A stretch of 64,000 nucleotides of DNA, taken from positions 1-64,000 of the forward strand of contig NZ_JAGEPF010000043.1 of the NCBI RefSeq assembly GCF_017573465.1, written 5' to 3'. Under the pieces are notes generated by a model. That model was not told the DNA's origin and did not search any database. It saw only the letters and a list, made by a program, of their open reading frames with translations. Shown piece after piece: positions 1-6,907 of the stretch. The stretch is from Actinomadura violacea (GTDB lineage Bacteria; Actinomycetota; Actinomycetes; Streptosporangiales; Streptosporangiaceae). Every line of letters begins with the position of its first letter. The first letter of the stretch is position 1. The translations under genes and the position numbers were made by a program.

Positions 1-498
1 GCGCGTCCGGCGGCCCGGGCGGCCGCGCGCCGGGCGGGCGCGCGGGCGCGAGCCCGGCGACGGCCGCGGTGGCCGCCCCGCCGCCTCCCGGCGCGCGCGG
101 CTCGCGGCGCTCCCATCGGTATCGGGCCTTCGGTGCCGTGCTGCGCTGCGGCTCGCTGCTCATCGTCTTTCTTCGCCGCCGTCTTTTCCGTGTCGCCGTC
201 TTTTCGCGTCGCCTCGATGTCGACCGTCGATTCTCTCGGCGCTCGCGGGCCGCGCGGGGGACCGTGCGGGAGTGCGGCGATTCCCGGCGGCCGTCGCGAC
301 CGCCGCAAAAAGGACCGTTTCCGAGGCAGTAGAATTCCGGTCTTCCCGGCGGTGATGACCGAAACGGGAAAAACGAATGATCGGCGCCATTGCGGGTATG
401 CCGATGATCCCTTGGACGCGGAGGTGACGCGATGACGACGGCCGCGGCCCGTCCCGGCTCCCGGCTGCGCACCGGGTGACCCCCGCGGGCGATCCATC
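1..498. other. Region without a supported gene
   Basis: No reading frame here looks like a conserved protein. The first 100 bases are extremely GC-rich; from about 130 to 440 the base composition falls and pyrimidine-rich runs appear, which fits a regulatory region ahead of the STAS gene that starts at 499. I could not place a convincing promoter. The left edge may also cut off a gene lying outside the window. Confidence 0.4.
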
Positions 499-903
499 AT
501 GGGCCTGACCGTGGAGAGCCGGTTCGACCCGGTGCACACCGACATGGCCGTCGTGACGCTGGCCGGGGAGGTCGACGTCGCGACCGCCGGGCGGCTGCGC
601 GACCACCTCGCCGCGCTGCTCGCCCGCGGCGCCCGCCACCTCGTGCTCGACTTCTCCGGCGTCGCGTTCATCGACTCCAGCGGGCTCAGCGTGCTGGCCG
701 GGATCCACCGGCTGCTGTGCACGCCCGACCACGACGGTGACGGCGCCGGCCGTCCGCCCGGCACGCTCGCACTCGCCGCGGTGAACCTGCGGATCCGTGA
801 GGTCCTGCGGACCACCGGGTTCACCCGGTTCCTGCCGATCTACTCGACGGTGGAGCCCGCCGTCGCCGTCCACGACACGACGTCGCGCGAGGCACGCTCC
901 TGA
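499..903 (+). CDS. STAS-domain anti-sigma factor antagonist
   Basis: A 134-residue single-domain STAS protein of the SpoIIAA/RsbV type. Such proteins bind an anti-sigma kinase and are switched by phosphorylation of a serine. The conserved strand-loop core is visible: the VVTLAGEVDVA strand near residue 20 and the FIDSSGLSVL segment near residue 57, where the second serine of DSSGL is the usual phosphoacceptor. It reads towards a second STAS gene on the other strand (stop at 949), so the two are convergent. The C-terminal tail after about residue 110 is not conserved. The ATG start lacks a strong ribosome site. Confidence 0.85.
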   Translation: MGLTVESRFDPVHTDMAVVTLAGEVDVATAGRLRDHLAALLARGARHLVLDFSGVAFIDSSGLSVLAGIHRLLCTPDHDGDGAGRPPGTLALAAVNLRIREVLRTTGFTRFLPIYSTVEPAVAVHDTTSREARS

Positions 904-948
904 CCCGCCGGCAGTCTCGGGGTGCGCGGGGTCACCGGGGTGCGCGGG

Positions 949-1329
949 TCACCGGGGAGCGCGGGCGACGCCGCCGTCGGCCGGCGGCGGGACGGCGAGG
1001 GCATCGCCGACCGTCGGATGCACCGGCAGCCGCCGGTCGACGTGCGTGACCTGGAGGACGTACAGCACCCGCTCGTGGAGCGGCCCGGCCAGCACGGCGC
1101 TGCCGCCGCGGCCCTCGGCGGCCAGGTAGAAGCGCAGCAGCAGCCCGAGGCCCGTCGAGTCCAGGAAGCGCAGGCCGCTCAGGTCCAGCACCACGTGCTC
1201 GCCGTGCTCGCGGCGCAGCGCCCGCATCCGCCGCTCGGCCGGCTGGATGGTGTCCAGGGTGAGGTCCCCGGCCAGCTCGATCACGGTGCGCCCGTCCCGG
1301 ACGCGGCCCGTCACCACGCACTCGGCCAT
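949..1329 (-). CDS. STAS-domain anti-sigma factor antagonist
   Basis: A 126-residue STAS protein. TVIELAGDLTLDT near residue 15 and VVLDLSGLRFLDSTGLGLL near residues 47-65 give the fold, with DSTGL carrying a Ser/Thr in the phosphoacceptor position. The start is preceded by GGAGGTG at good spacing. It lies 40 bases downstream of the MEDS/ATPase gene on the same strand and is probably the last gene of a three-gene unit (2748 to 949) that pairs a kinase-like switch protein with STAS partners. Which sigma factor it controls cannot be seen. Confidence 0.85.
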   Translation of the reverse strand: MAECVVTGRVRDGRTVIELAGDLTLDTIQPAERRMRALRREHGEHVVLDLSGLRFLDSTGLGLLLRFYLAAEGRGGSAVLAGPLHERVLYVLQVTHVDRRLPVHPTVGDALAVPPPADGGVARAPR

Positions 1330-1369
1330 CGGGCACCTCCAGCTCGTCGGGCGGGCCGCCGCGGCCCGG

Positions 1370-2413
1370 TCAACCGCGCTCCCCGCCGGTCGCGAAGTAC
1401 GCGCGGACGGCGGTGCCGTCCGCGCCGGTGTGCACGCGGACGAGGTCGGAGAGCTGGTTGACCAGCAGCAGGCCCCGGCCGCCCGGCGTGTCCGGCGCGA
1501 CGGGCCGGCGCCCGGCGAGCGGGTCGGTGAGCCGGCCGCGGTCGCGGACCTCGACGACCAGGTGCGCGCCGTCGTGCCAGAGGGCCAGGTCGCCGGCGCC
1601 GCCGCCGTGCCGGATCGAGTTCGCGGTCAGCTCGCTGACGACCAGCTCGATGTCCAGGACGCGCCGCTCCGGCACGCCGGCCGCCGTGGCGTACCGGACG
1701 GCCAGCTCCCTCGGCGCGTCGAGGGTGGCGAGGTCGAAGTGCAGCCGCTCGGCCGGCCCCGCCGGGTCCGGCAGCGGCTCGTTGTGATCGTCCACCACGA
1801 TGTCCGGAGCATAGTGGCCGCTGGCGCGCGTCCCGGCGGCGTCCATCAGGACGGGGTGGGTGCGGGCCGCCTCGTCCAGCACGCGCGGGTCGAGGCCGCC
1901 GGCGTCGTAGGGGCACAGGATCGACACGGCGCGGCCGGTGAACGCCGGGTTGATCAGCGCCTCGTGCTGGGCGCACGCCGGGTACTCGGCGGCGCTGCGG
2001 GACGGCCAGATCGGCTCGCCGATGATCCGGACGCGCCGGCCGGGATGCCGGTCGGCGAACTCGCGCAGGACGGCGGGGATGATGCGTCCGGGGTTGCGCC
2101 CGGCCTCGGTCATGTCGAGCCAGTGCACGCCGTCGGCGCCCCGGCCGATGCGGCCGGCGACGGCGTCGCGCAGCGTCCCGAGCCGCCAGGTGGGGACCGC
2201 GACCGCGACCGGTTCGCCCGCCGCGACACCGTCCGCCACGAACGGGACCGTCCCCGCCAGGTACTCGGCCTCGCCGTCGTAGAACAGCGCCGGGTGCCAG
2301 AACGGGTCTTCGCCCGCGCCGAAGTCCGTAGCGAAGTCCGCGGCGAAGTCCGCCGCGTCCGCCATCAGGCCGTCGGACGCCGAGCCCGTCGCCCCGGGGT
2401 GCGTCCCGCTCAT
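1370..2413 (-). CDS. MEDS sensory domain / HATPase anti-sigma regulator
   Basis: A 347-residue protein. Residues about 25-200 match the MEDS (DcmR sensory) layout: HPALFYDGEAEYLAGTVPFV near the start and EPIWP in the middle. Residues about 225-340 form a GHKL ATPase domain of the RsbW/SpoIIAB anti-sigma type: ELVVSELTANSIRHG (N box), VEVRDRGR (G1) and GGRGLLLVNQL (G2). Family knowledge suggests it binds and phosphorylates a STAS partner or sequesters a sigma factor in response to a small-molecule or redox cue. Its start overlaps the stop of the upstream gene by ATGA, so translation is coupled. GAGGT precedes the ATG. Confidence 0.82.
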   Translation of the reverse strand: MSGTHPGATGSASDGLMADAADFAADFATDFGAGEDPFWHPALFYDGEAEYLAGTVPFVADGVAAGEPVAVAVPTWRLGTLRDAVAGRIGRGADGVHWLDMTEAGRNPGRIIPAVLREFADRHPGRRVRIIGEPIWPSRSAAEYPACAQHEALINPAFTGRAVSILCPYDAGGLDPRVLDEAARTHPVLMDAAGTRASGHYAPDIVVDDHNEPLPDPAGPAERLHFDLATLDAPRELAVRYATAAGVPERRVLDIELVVSELTANSIRHGGGAGDLALWHDGAHLVVEVRDRGRLTDPLAGRRPVAPDTPGGRGLLLVNQLSDLVRVHTGADGTAVRAYFATGGERG

Positions 2414-2748
2414 GCCTGTACCTCGAGTCCGCCGGTCCGCTGGACCTCGATGCCCGAAATCCCCGGCCACAGCACCTGCAGGATACGCCCGAGCGAAGGC
2501 GGCGGATCGTGCAGGAACAGCCGCCCGCCGGGCGTGAGCCGCTGCGCGACGGCCGCGACCGCGCCCGCACCCGCGGCGTCCACGGCGGTCAGCCCGGCGA
2601 GGTGCAGGTGCACCTGCGGCGCCCCGCCCGGCAGGCCGGCGAGGGCGTTCTCCCAGGCCCCGCGGGTGAGCAGGTTCACCGCGCCGGACGCCCGCACCCC
2701 GGCCGGCGCACTCGGCCCGGCCAGGGACTCCACCTGCAATCCGCCCAT
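2410..2748 (-). CDS. STAS-like small protein
   Basis: A 112-residue protein with a permuted or weak STAS pattern: a short strand near residue 5, a segment VHLHLAGLTAVDAAGAGAV near residues 45-65 matching the STAS loop, and PGGRLFLHDPPPSLGRILQ. The usual phosphoacceptor serine is replaced by alanines (DAAGAG), as in MlaB/NTP-binding-like STAS domains that are not phosphorylated. I chose the ATG at 2748 because GGAGGAG lies ten bases upstream; an ATG at 2826 has no ribosome site. First gene of the unit with the MEDS/ATPase protein. Confidence 0.65.
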   Translation of the reverse strand: MGGLQVESLAGPSAPAGVRASGAVNLLTRGAWENALAGLPGGAPQVHLHLAGLTAVDAAGAGAVAAVAQRLTPGGRLFLHDPPPSLGRILQVLWPGISGIEVQRTGGLEVQA

Positions 2749-2960
2749 CGCCTGCGGGCTCCTCCGTCGCGCTCGGCCGAGCCGGCCCGCGCGGATGCGC
2801 GGTCCGGGCATCGTTATTTGTCCCATGACAAGTACCTAGCTTACCGCGCGGTCCGGCAGGCCGGACTGAACGGCCGCGGGGACGCCGATGGACGGGATCC
2901 GCCGGATCCTGAAGCTCCAGCACGGGCTCGTGGAGACGACCCGCGCGCGGTGGCGACGTA

Positions 2961-3863
2961 TCAGCGCAGGCTGAGCCGCGTCTCGCCGGCGACGTGGGTC
3001 AGCTTCGCCGGGTTGCGGACGTAGTAGAGGCCGGTGACGCGGCCGTCCTCGACCCGGGCCGCCATGACGCCGTCGAGCTCGCCGTCCAGCCGCAGGACGA
3101 GCCCCGGGCTCCCGTTGACCACCGTGTGGCCGACGGCGAGGGCGCTCTCGGTCCGGGCGGTGCCGCCGACGATGAAGCGGGCCACCTTCTGCGCCCCGAC
3201 GACCGGCCGCAGCGCGGCCTGCTTGACGCCGCCGCCGTCGCTGACCAGCACGACGTCGGGCGCGAGCACGTCGAGGAATCCCTGCAGGTCGCCGGTTTCG
3301 AGCGCGCGCCGGAACGACTCCAGGACCGCCCGGCCCTCGCTCGCCGGCACCGCCGCCGCGCGGGGCCGCCGCGCGTCGACGTGCCGGCGGGCGCGGTGGG
3401 CGATCTGCCGGACGGCGGCCTGGCTCTTCCCGACCGCCGCCGCGATCTCCTCGTAGCTCACGTCGAACGCCTCGCGCAGCACGAAGACGGCGCGCTCGGT
3501 CGGCGACAGCGTCTCCAGCACGAGCATCAGCGCCATCGACATGCTCTCGGCGAGTTCGGCGTCCTCGGCGACGTCCGGTGCGGTGAGCAGCGGCTCGGGC
3601 AGCCACGGCCCGACGTACGCCTCCTTGCGGCGCGTCATCGTGCGCAGCCGGTTGAGCGACTGCCGGGTCGCGATGCGCACCAGGTAGGCGCGCCGGTCGC
3701 GGATCTGGTCGAGGTCGACCTTCACCCACCGCAGCCACGTCTCCTGGAGGACGTCCTCGGCGTCGGCCGCGGATCCGAGCATCTCGTAGGCGACGGTGAA
3801 GAGAAGGTTGCGGTGGGCGACGAAGGCTTCGGTCGCCGGGTCGGCGGCGTGGTCGCTCTTCAT
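2961..3863 (-). CDS. ECF41-family RNA polymerase sigma factor (SigJ-like)
   Basis: A 300-residue sigma factor. Region 2 (FTVAYEMLGSAADAEDVLQETWLRW) is near the N-terminus, region 4 (SPTERAVFVLREAFDVSYEEIAAAVGKSQAAVRQIAHRARRH) near 130-170, and then a SnoaL-like C-terminal domain. ECF41 hallmarks are present: WLPEP after region 2, DGGG in the middle of the tail and a terminal NPAKL-type motif. In ECF41 the C-terminal domain replaces a separate anti-sigma factor and modulates activity. Start at 3863 is preceded by AGGAGGACG; the upstream in-frame ATG is weaker. It lies 80 bases downstream of the MFS gene, same strand. ECF41 targets are usually oxidoreductases near the sigma gene; the candidate is the flavoprotein at 5142. 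Confidence 0.9.
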   Translation of the reverse strand: MKSDHAADPATEAFVAHRNLLFTVAYEMLGSAADAEDVLQETWLRWVKVDLDQIRDRRAYLVRIATRQSLNRLRTMTRRKEAYVGPWLPEPLLTAPDVAEDAELAESMSMALMLVLETLSPTERAVFVLREAFDVSYEEIAAAVGKSQAAVRQIAHRARRHVDARRPRAAAVPASEGRAVLESFRRALETGDLQGFLDVLAPDVVLVSDGGGVKQAALRPVVGAQKVARFIVGGTARTESALAVGHTVVNGSPGLVLRLDGELDGVMAARVEDGRVTGLYYVRNPAKLTHVAGETRLSLR

Positions 3864-3945
3864 GTCGTCCTCCTGCGTCACGATGGGTTCGCCCATGAGA
3901 CACCGCGCGCGCTCCGTTCATAACAGCCGGTCCGGGTAACCCGCG

Positions 3946-5145
3946 TCACAGCGTCGCCGCTTCCGTCCGGGGCTCGGACGCCGGTGAGGACAGCCTCCGG
4001 TCGAGCAGGGCGGCCGGGACGACGGCGGCGGCCAGCACGGCGCCGATCCACGCGACCGCGGTGATGCCCGCGCCGGCGTTCAGCGCGACCCCGGCGAGCG
4101 CCGGGACGAGGCTGATGCCGAGCTGGAACGCCGAGACGGTGGTGGCGCCCGCGAGCGTCGGCGCGTCCCCGGCGATCGTGAACACCCGCCCGTAGATCGC
4201 CGGGTTCAGGACGAATCCGGCGACGCCGAGCAGCAGGACGAGCGGGACGACCGCCACCGCGTGCCGGGCGAGGAGCGCGAGCAGGACGGAGGCCACCAGG
4301 ATCCCGGCTGCTCCGGCGACGAGCGCGTGCGTGGGGCGCCGGTCGGCGATCCGTCCGCCGACCGACAGCCCGGCGAAGGCGCCCGCGCCGAACAGCGCGA
4401 GGATCGCCGGGACCCACACCTCGCGGACGCCGGTGACGCCGGTCAGCAGCGGCGCGAGGTAGTTGAAGGAGATCATGTAGGCGGCGGTGCTCAGCAGGGT
4501 GGCGGCGTACACGATCCACAGCTGCGGCCGCCGCATCGCGCCGAGTTCGCGCCGGACGCCGGCCTCGGCATCCGCGCCGGTCGCGGGCACCGCGGTCAGG
4601 CTCAGCACCGCGCCGGCGGCGGTGAGGGCGGCGACGCCCCAGAACCCGCCGCGCCATCCGGTGAAGTGGCTGAGCAGCGCCCCCGCCGGGCCCCCGGCGA
4701 TCATCGCGAGGCTGAGCCCGCTGACGACGACCCCGGAGGCGCGCGCGGTGCGGTCGGGCGCGACGAGGCCGACGGCGGTGACGGCGGCGACCGCCCAGTA
4801 CCCCGCGTAGGCGAGCCCGCACACGAACCGGCAGGCCAGCAGGAACGGGTAGCTGACGGTCAGCAGGCTCGCCGCGACCGCGACGGCGAAGACCGCCTGC
4901 GTCGCCACGAGCGTGGTGCGGCGCGGCCAGCGCAGCGTCAGGACGGCGAACGGCGGCCCGCCGATCACGACGCCGATCGCGAACGCCGAGATCAGCGCGC
5001 CGGCGGACGACAGGCTGACGTGCAGGTCGCCGGCGATGTCGGGCAGGACGCCGGCGAGCAGGAACTCCGCGCTGCCCATCGCGAACAGGCTGAACGCGAG
5101 CAGGTACACGCCGGGCGGCAGCCGCCGCGAGGACGCGGCGCTCAT
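3946..5145 (-). CDS. MFS efflux transporter, Cmx/AraJ-like
   Basis: A 399-residue, twelve-helix major facilitator protein of the drug:H+ antiporter type. The N-terminal half begins LLAFSLFAMGSAEFLLAGVLPDIA, typical of the chloramphenicol/arabinose efflux subgroup, and the loop 2-3 signature is TLRWPRRTT. A second half of six helices follows the loop at about residue 190. The start codon overlaps the stop of the upstream flavoprotein gene by ATGA, so both are translated together. Substrate unknown; the partnership with a thioredoxin-reductase-like enzyme and an XRE-cupin regulator suggests a stress or xenobiotic role (inference). Confidence 0.88.
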   Translation of the reverse strand: MSAASSRRLPPGVYLLAFSLFAMGSAEFLLAGVLPDIAGDLHVSLSSAGALISAFAIGVVIGGPPFAVLTLRWPRRTTLVATQAVFAVAVAASLLTVSYPFLLACRFVCGLAYAGYWAVAAVTAVGLVAPDRTARASGVVVSGLSLAMIAGGPAGALLSHFTGWRGGFWGVAALTAAGAVLSLTAVPATGADAEAGVRRELGAMRRPQLWIVYAATLLSTAAYMISFNYLAPLLTGVTGVREVWVPAILALFGAGAFAGLSVGGRIADRRPTHALVAGAAGILVASVLLALLARHAVAVVPLVLLLGVAGFVLNPAIYGRVFTIAGDAPTLAGATTVSAFQLGISLVPALAGVALNAGAGITAVAWIGAVLAAAVVPAALLDRRLSSPASEPRTEAATL

Positions 5146-6092
5146 CGCGCACCGCCCGCGGCGCGGTGCCGCGCGACCGCGCCGGCGACGTCCTCGTCCA
5201 GCAGGTCGTTGTTGAGGGCGAACGCGGCGGCCGAGCCCATCCCGGCGGCGGTGACGACCTGGGCGCGCGGGTCGACGACGTTCCCGGCGGCCCACACGCC
5301 GGCGACGCTCGTGCGTCCGGTTCGGTCGGAGGCGACCCAGCCGTTGGCGTCCTTCTCGCAGCCCAGTCCGGTCAGCAGGCCGTCGTGCGGGACCATGCGG
5401 GGGAACAGGAACGCGGCGGCGCGGAGGACGACCCGGCCGTCGGCGAGCGCGACGCCCCGCAGCCGGTCCCCGTCGACGGCCAGGTGCTCGATCCGGCCCT
5501 CGACGATCCGGAGCCCGCGCGCCTCCAGCCGTTCCCGATCCTCCGCCGCCGGTTCGAGGGTGTGCTGGAAGAAGACGACGTCGTCGCTCCAATCGCGCAG
5601 CAGCAGCGCCTGGTGCACCGCGCCGGGGCCGGTCCCGAGGACGGCGAGTGGCTGGTCGCGGACCTCGAAGCCGTGGCAGTAGGGGCAGTGCAGGACGTCC
5701 TTGCCCCACCGTTCGCGGACGCCGGGGATGCCGGGCAGTTCGTCGCGCAGCCCGGTCGCGACGAGGATCCGGCGGGCGGCGAGCACCGGCCCGCCGACCA
5801 TGCGCACCTCGAAGCCGGGGTCGATCCGCTCGACCCGCCCGCGGATCAGCCCGACGCCGTACCGCTGGACCTCGGCGCGGCCGAGCTCCAGCAGCGTCGC
5901 CGGGGGCAGCCCGTCGCGGGACAGGAACCCCTGCATGTGCGCGGCGGGCGCGTTGCGCGGCTCGCCCGCGTCGATCACCGCCACCCTGCGGCGGGCCCGC
6001 CCGAGCAGCAGGGCCGCGTTCAGCCCGGCCGCTCCGGCGCCGACCACCACCACGTCGTAGGTCCCGTTCCGGTCGTTCGTCGCCTCGTTCAC
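5142..6092 (-). CDS. Thioredoxin-reductase-like FAD/NAD(P) oxidoreductase
   Basis: A 316-residue two-dinucleotide-fold flavoprotein. VVVVGAGAAGLNAALLLGRA at the N-terminus is the FAD site; CPYCHG near residue 135 is the redox-active CxxC; LAVLGTGPGAVHQALLL is the NAD(P) site; GVWAAGNVVDPRAQVVTAAGMGSAAA is the C-terminal FAD signature. Its size matches actinobacterial TrxB-like proteins that often lack a neighbouring thioredoxin. GTG at 6092 was chosen because GGAGGTGA lies six bases upstream. It is transcribed away from the XRE-cupin gene across a 92-base gap that should contain both promoters. Confidence 0.88.
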   Translation of the reverse strand: MNEATNDRNGTYDVVVVGAGAAGLNAALLLGRARRRVAVIDAGEPRNAPAAHMQGFLSRDGLPPATLLELGRAEVQRYGVGLIRGRVERIDPGFEVRMVGGPVLAARRILVATGLRDELPGIPGVRERWGKDVLHCPYCHGFEVRDQPLAVLGTGPGAVHQALLLRDWSDDVVFFQHTLEPAAEDRERLEARGLRIVEGRIEHLAVDGDRLRGVALADGRVVLRAAAFLFPRMVPHDGLLTGLGCEKDANGWVASDRTGRTSVAGVWAAGNVVDPRAQVVTAAGMGSAAAFALNNDLLDEDVAGAVARHRAAGGAR

Positions 6093-6184
6093 GGCGATCA
6101 CCTCCGCCGCCGATGCTGCGGCCGGCGCCGGCGACGCGACAACTAATGTTGCCGTTTCCGGGACGCGCGGGGTGGAATGGGGAG

Positions 6185-6907
6185 ATGACCGAGCACTCCC
6201 CGAAGGCCGCGCCGGACGCGCCGGCCGCGCCGGACGCGCCGGACGCGCCGGACGCGCCGGACGCGCCGGACGCGCCGGACGCGCCGGACGCGCCGGACGC
6301 GCCGGACGCGCCGGCACCGGCGGACCCGATCGGCGACACGCTGGCGCAGGTCGGCCCGCGCCTCAAGCGCGTCCGGACCCGGCGCGGCGTGAGCCTGGCG
6401 GCGCTGTCGGAGGCCACCGGCATCTCCAAGAGCACGCTGTCCCGGCTGGAGACGGGCCAGCGCCGTCCCAGCCTGGAACTGCTGCTGCCGATCGCGCAGG
6501 CCCACCAGGTGCCGCTGGACGAGCTGGTCGGCGCGCCGCAGGTCGGCGACCCACGCGTGCGCGCCAGGCCCGTCGTCCGCAACGGCCGCACGGTGATCCC
6601 GCTGACGCCGCATCCGGGCCCGATCCAGGCGTGGAAGTCGATCATCCCGGCGGACCAGAACGAGCCCGACCCGTGCACGCACGAGGGCTACGAGTGGCTG
6701 TACGTCCTGTCCGGGCGGCTGCGGCTCATCCTGGCCGACCACGACCTGGTCATGGGGCCGGGCGAGGCCGCCGAGTTCGACACCCGCCTGCCGCACTGGT
6801 TCGGCCCCGCCGGCGACTCACCCGTCGAGGTCCTCAACCTGTTCGGGCGGCAGGGGGAGCGCGTCCACATCCGCGCCCGCCCGGCCGGCCGCCCCGCCGG
6901 CCGGTGA
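6185..6907 (+). CDS. XRE-family regulator with C-terminal cupin domain
   Basis: A 240-residue repressor-type protein. After a low-complexity N-terminus, residues about 50-110 form the helix-turn-helix (RTRRGVSLAALSEATGISKSTLSRLETGQRRPSLELLLPIA), and residues about 130-225 form a cupin (HEGYEWLYVLSGRLRLILADHDLVMGPGEAAEFDTRLPHWFG) that would bind a small ligand. The family commonly controls the divergent gene, here the flavoprotein/MFS pair. Residues about 17-43 are nine identical Asp-Ala-Pro triplets encoded by a perfect 9-bp repeat. The last 90 bases overlap the 3' end of the fused pabAB gene on the other strand. Confidence 0.87.
   Translation: MTEHSPKAAPDAPAAPDAPDAPDAPDAPDAPDAPDAPDAPDAPAPADPIGDTLAQVGPRLKRVRTRRGVSLAALSEATGISKSTLSRLETGQRRPSLELLLPIAQAHQVPLDELVGAPQVGDPRVRARPVVRNGRTVIPLTPHPGPIQAWKSIIPADQNEPDPCTHEGYEWLYVLSGRLRLILADHDLVMGPGEAAEFDTRLPHWFGPAGDSPVEVLNLFGRQGERVHIRARPAGRPAGR
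6233..6313 (+). repeat. Nine perfect copies of a 9-bp minisatellite
   Basis: The unit GACGCGCCG is repeated nine times without a mismatch, inside the 5' end of the XRE-cupin gene. Each unit adds Asp-Ala-Pro, so copy-number change keeps the frame and would only alter the length of the flexible N-terminal tail. The repeat is also free of stops in other frames, which creates false long frames on both strands. Confidence 0.97.

Noticed and set aside
3946..6678. A very long minus-strand open frame spanning the MFS gene, the flavoprotein and the XRE-cupin gene
   Set aside because: It exists because the 9-bp repeat and GC-rich codon bias remove stops; only its last 399 residues (the MFS protein) have family character.
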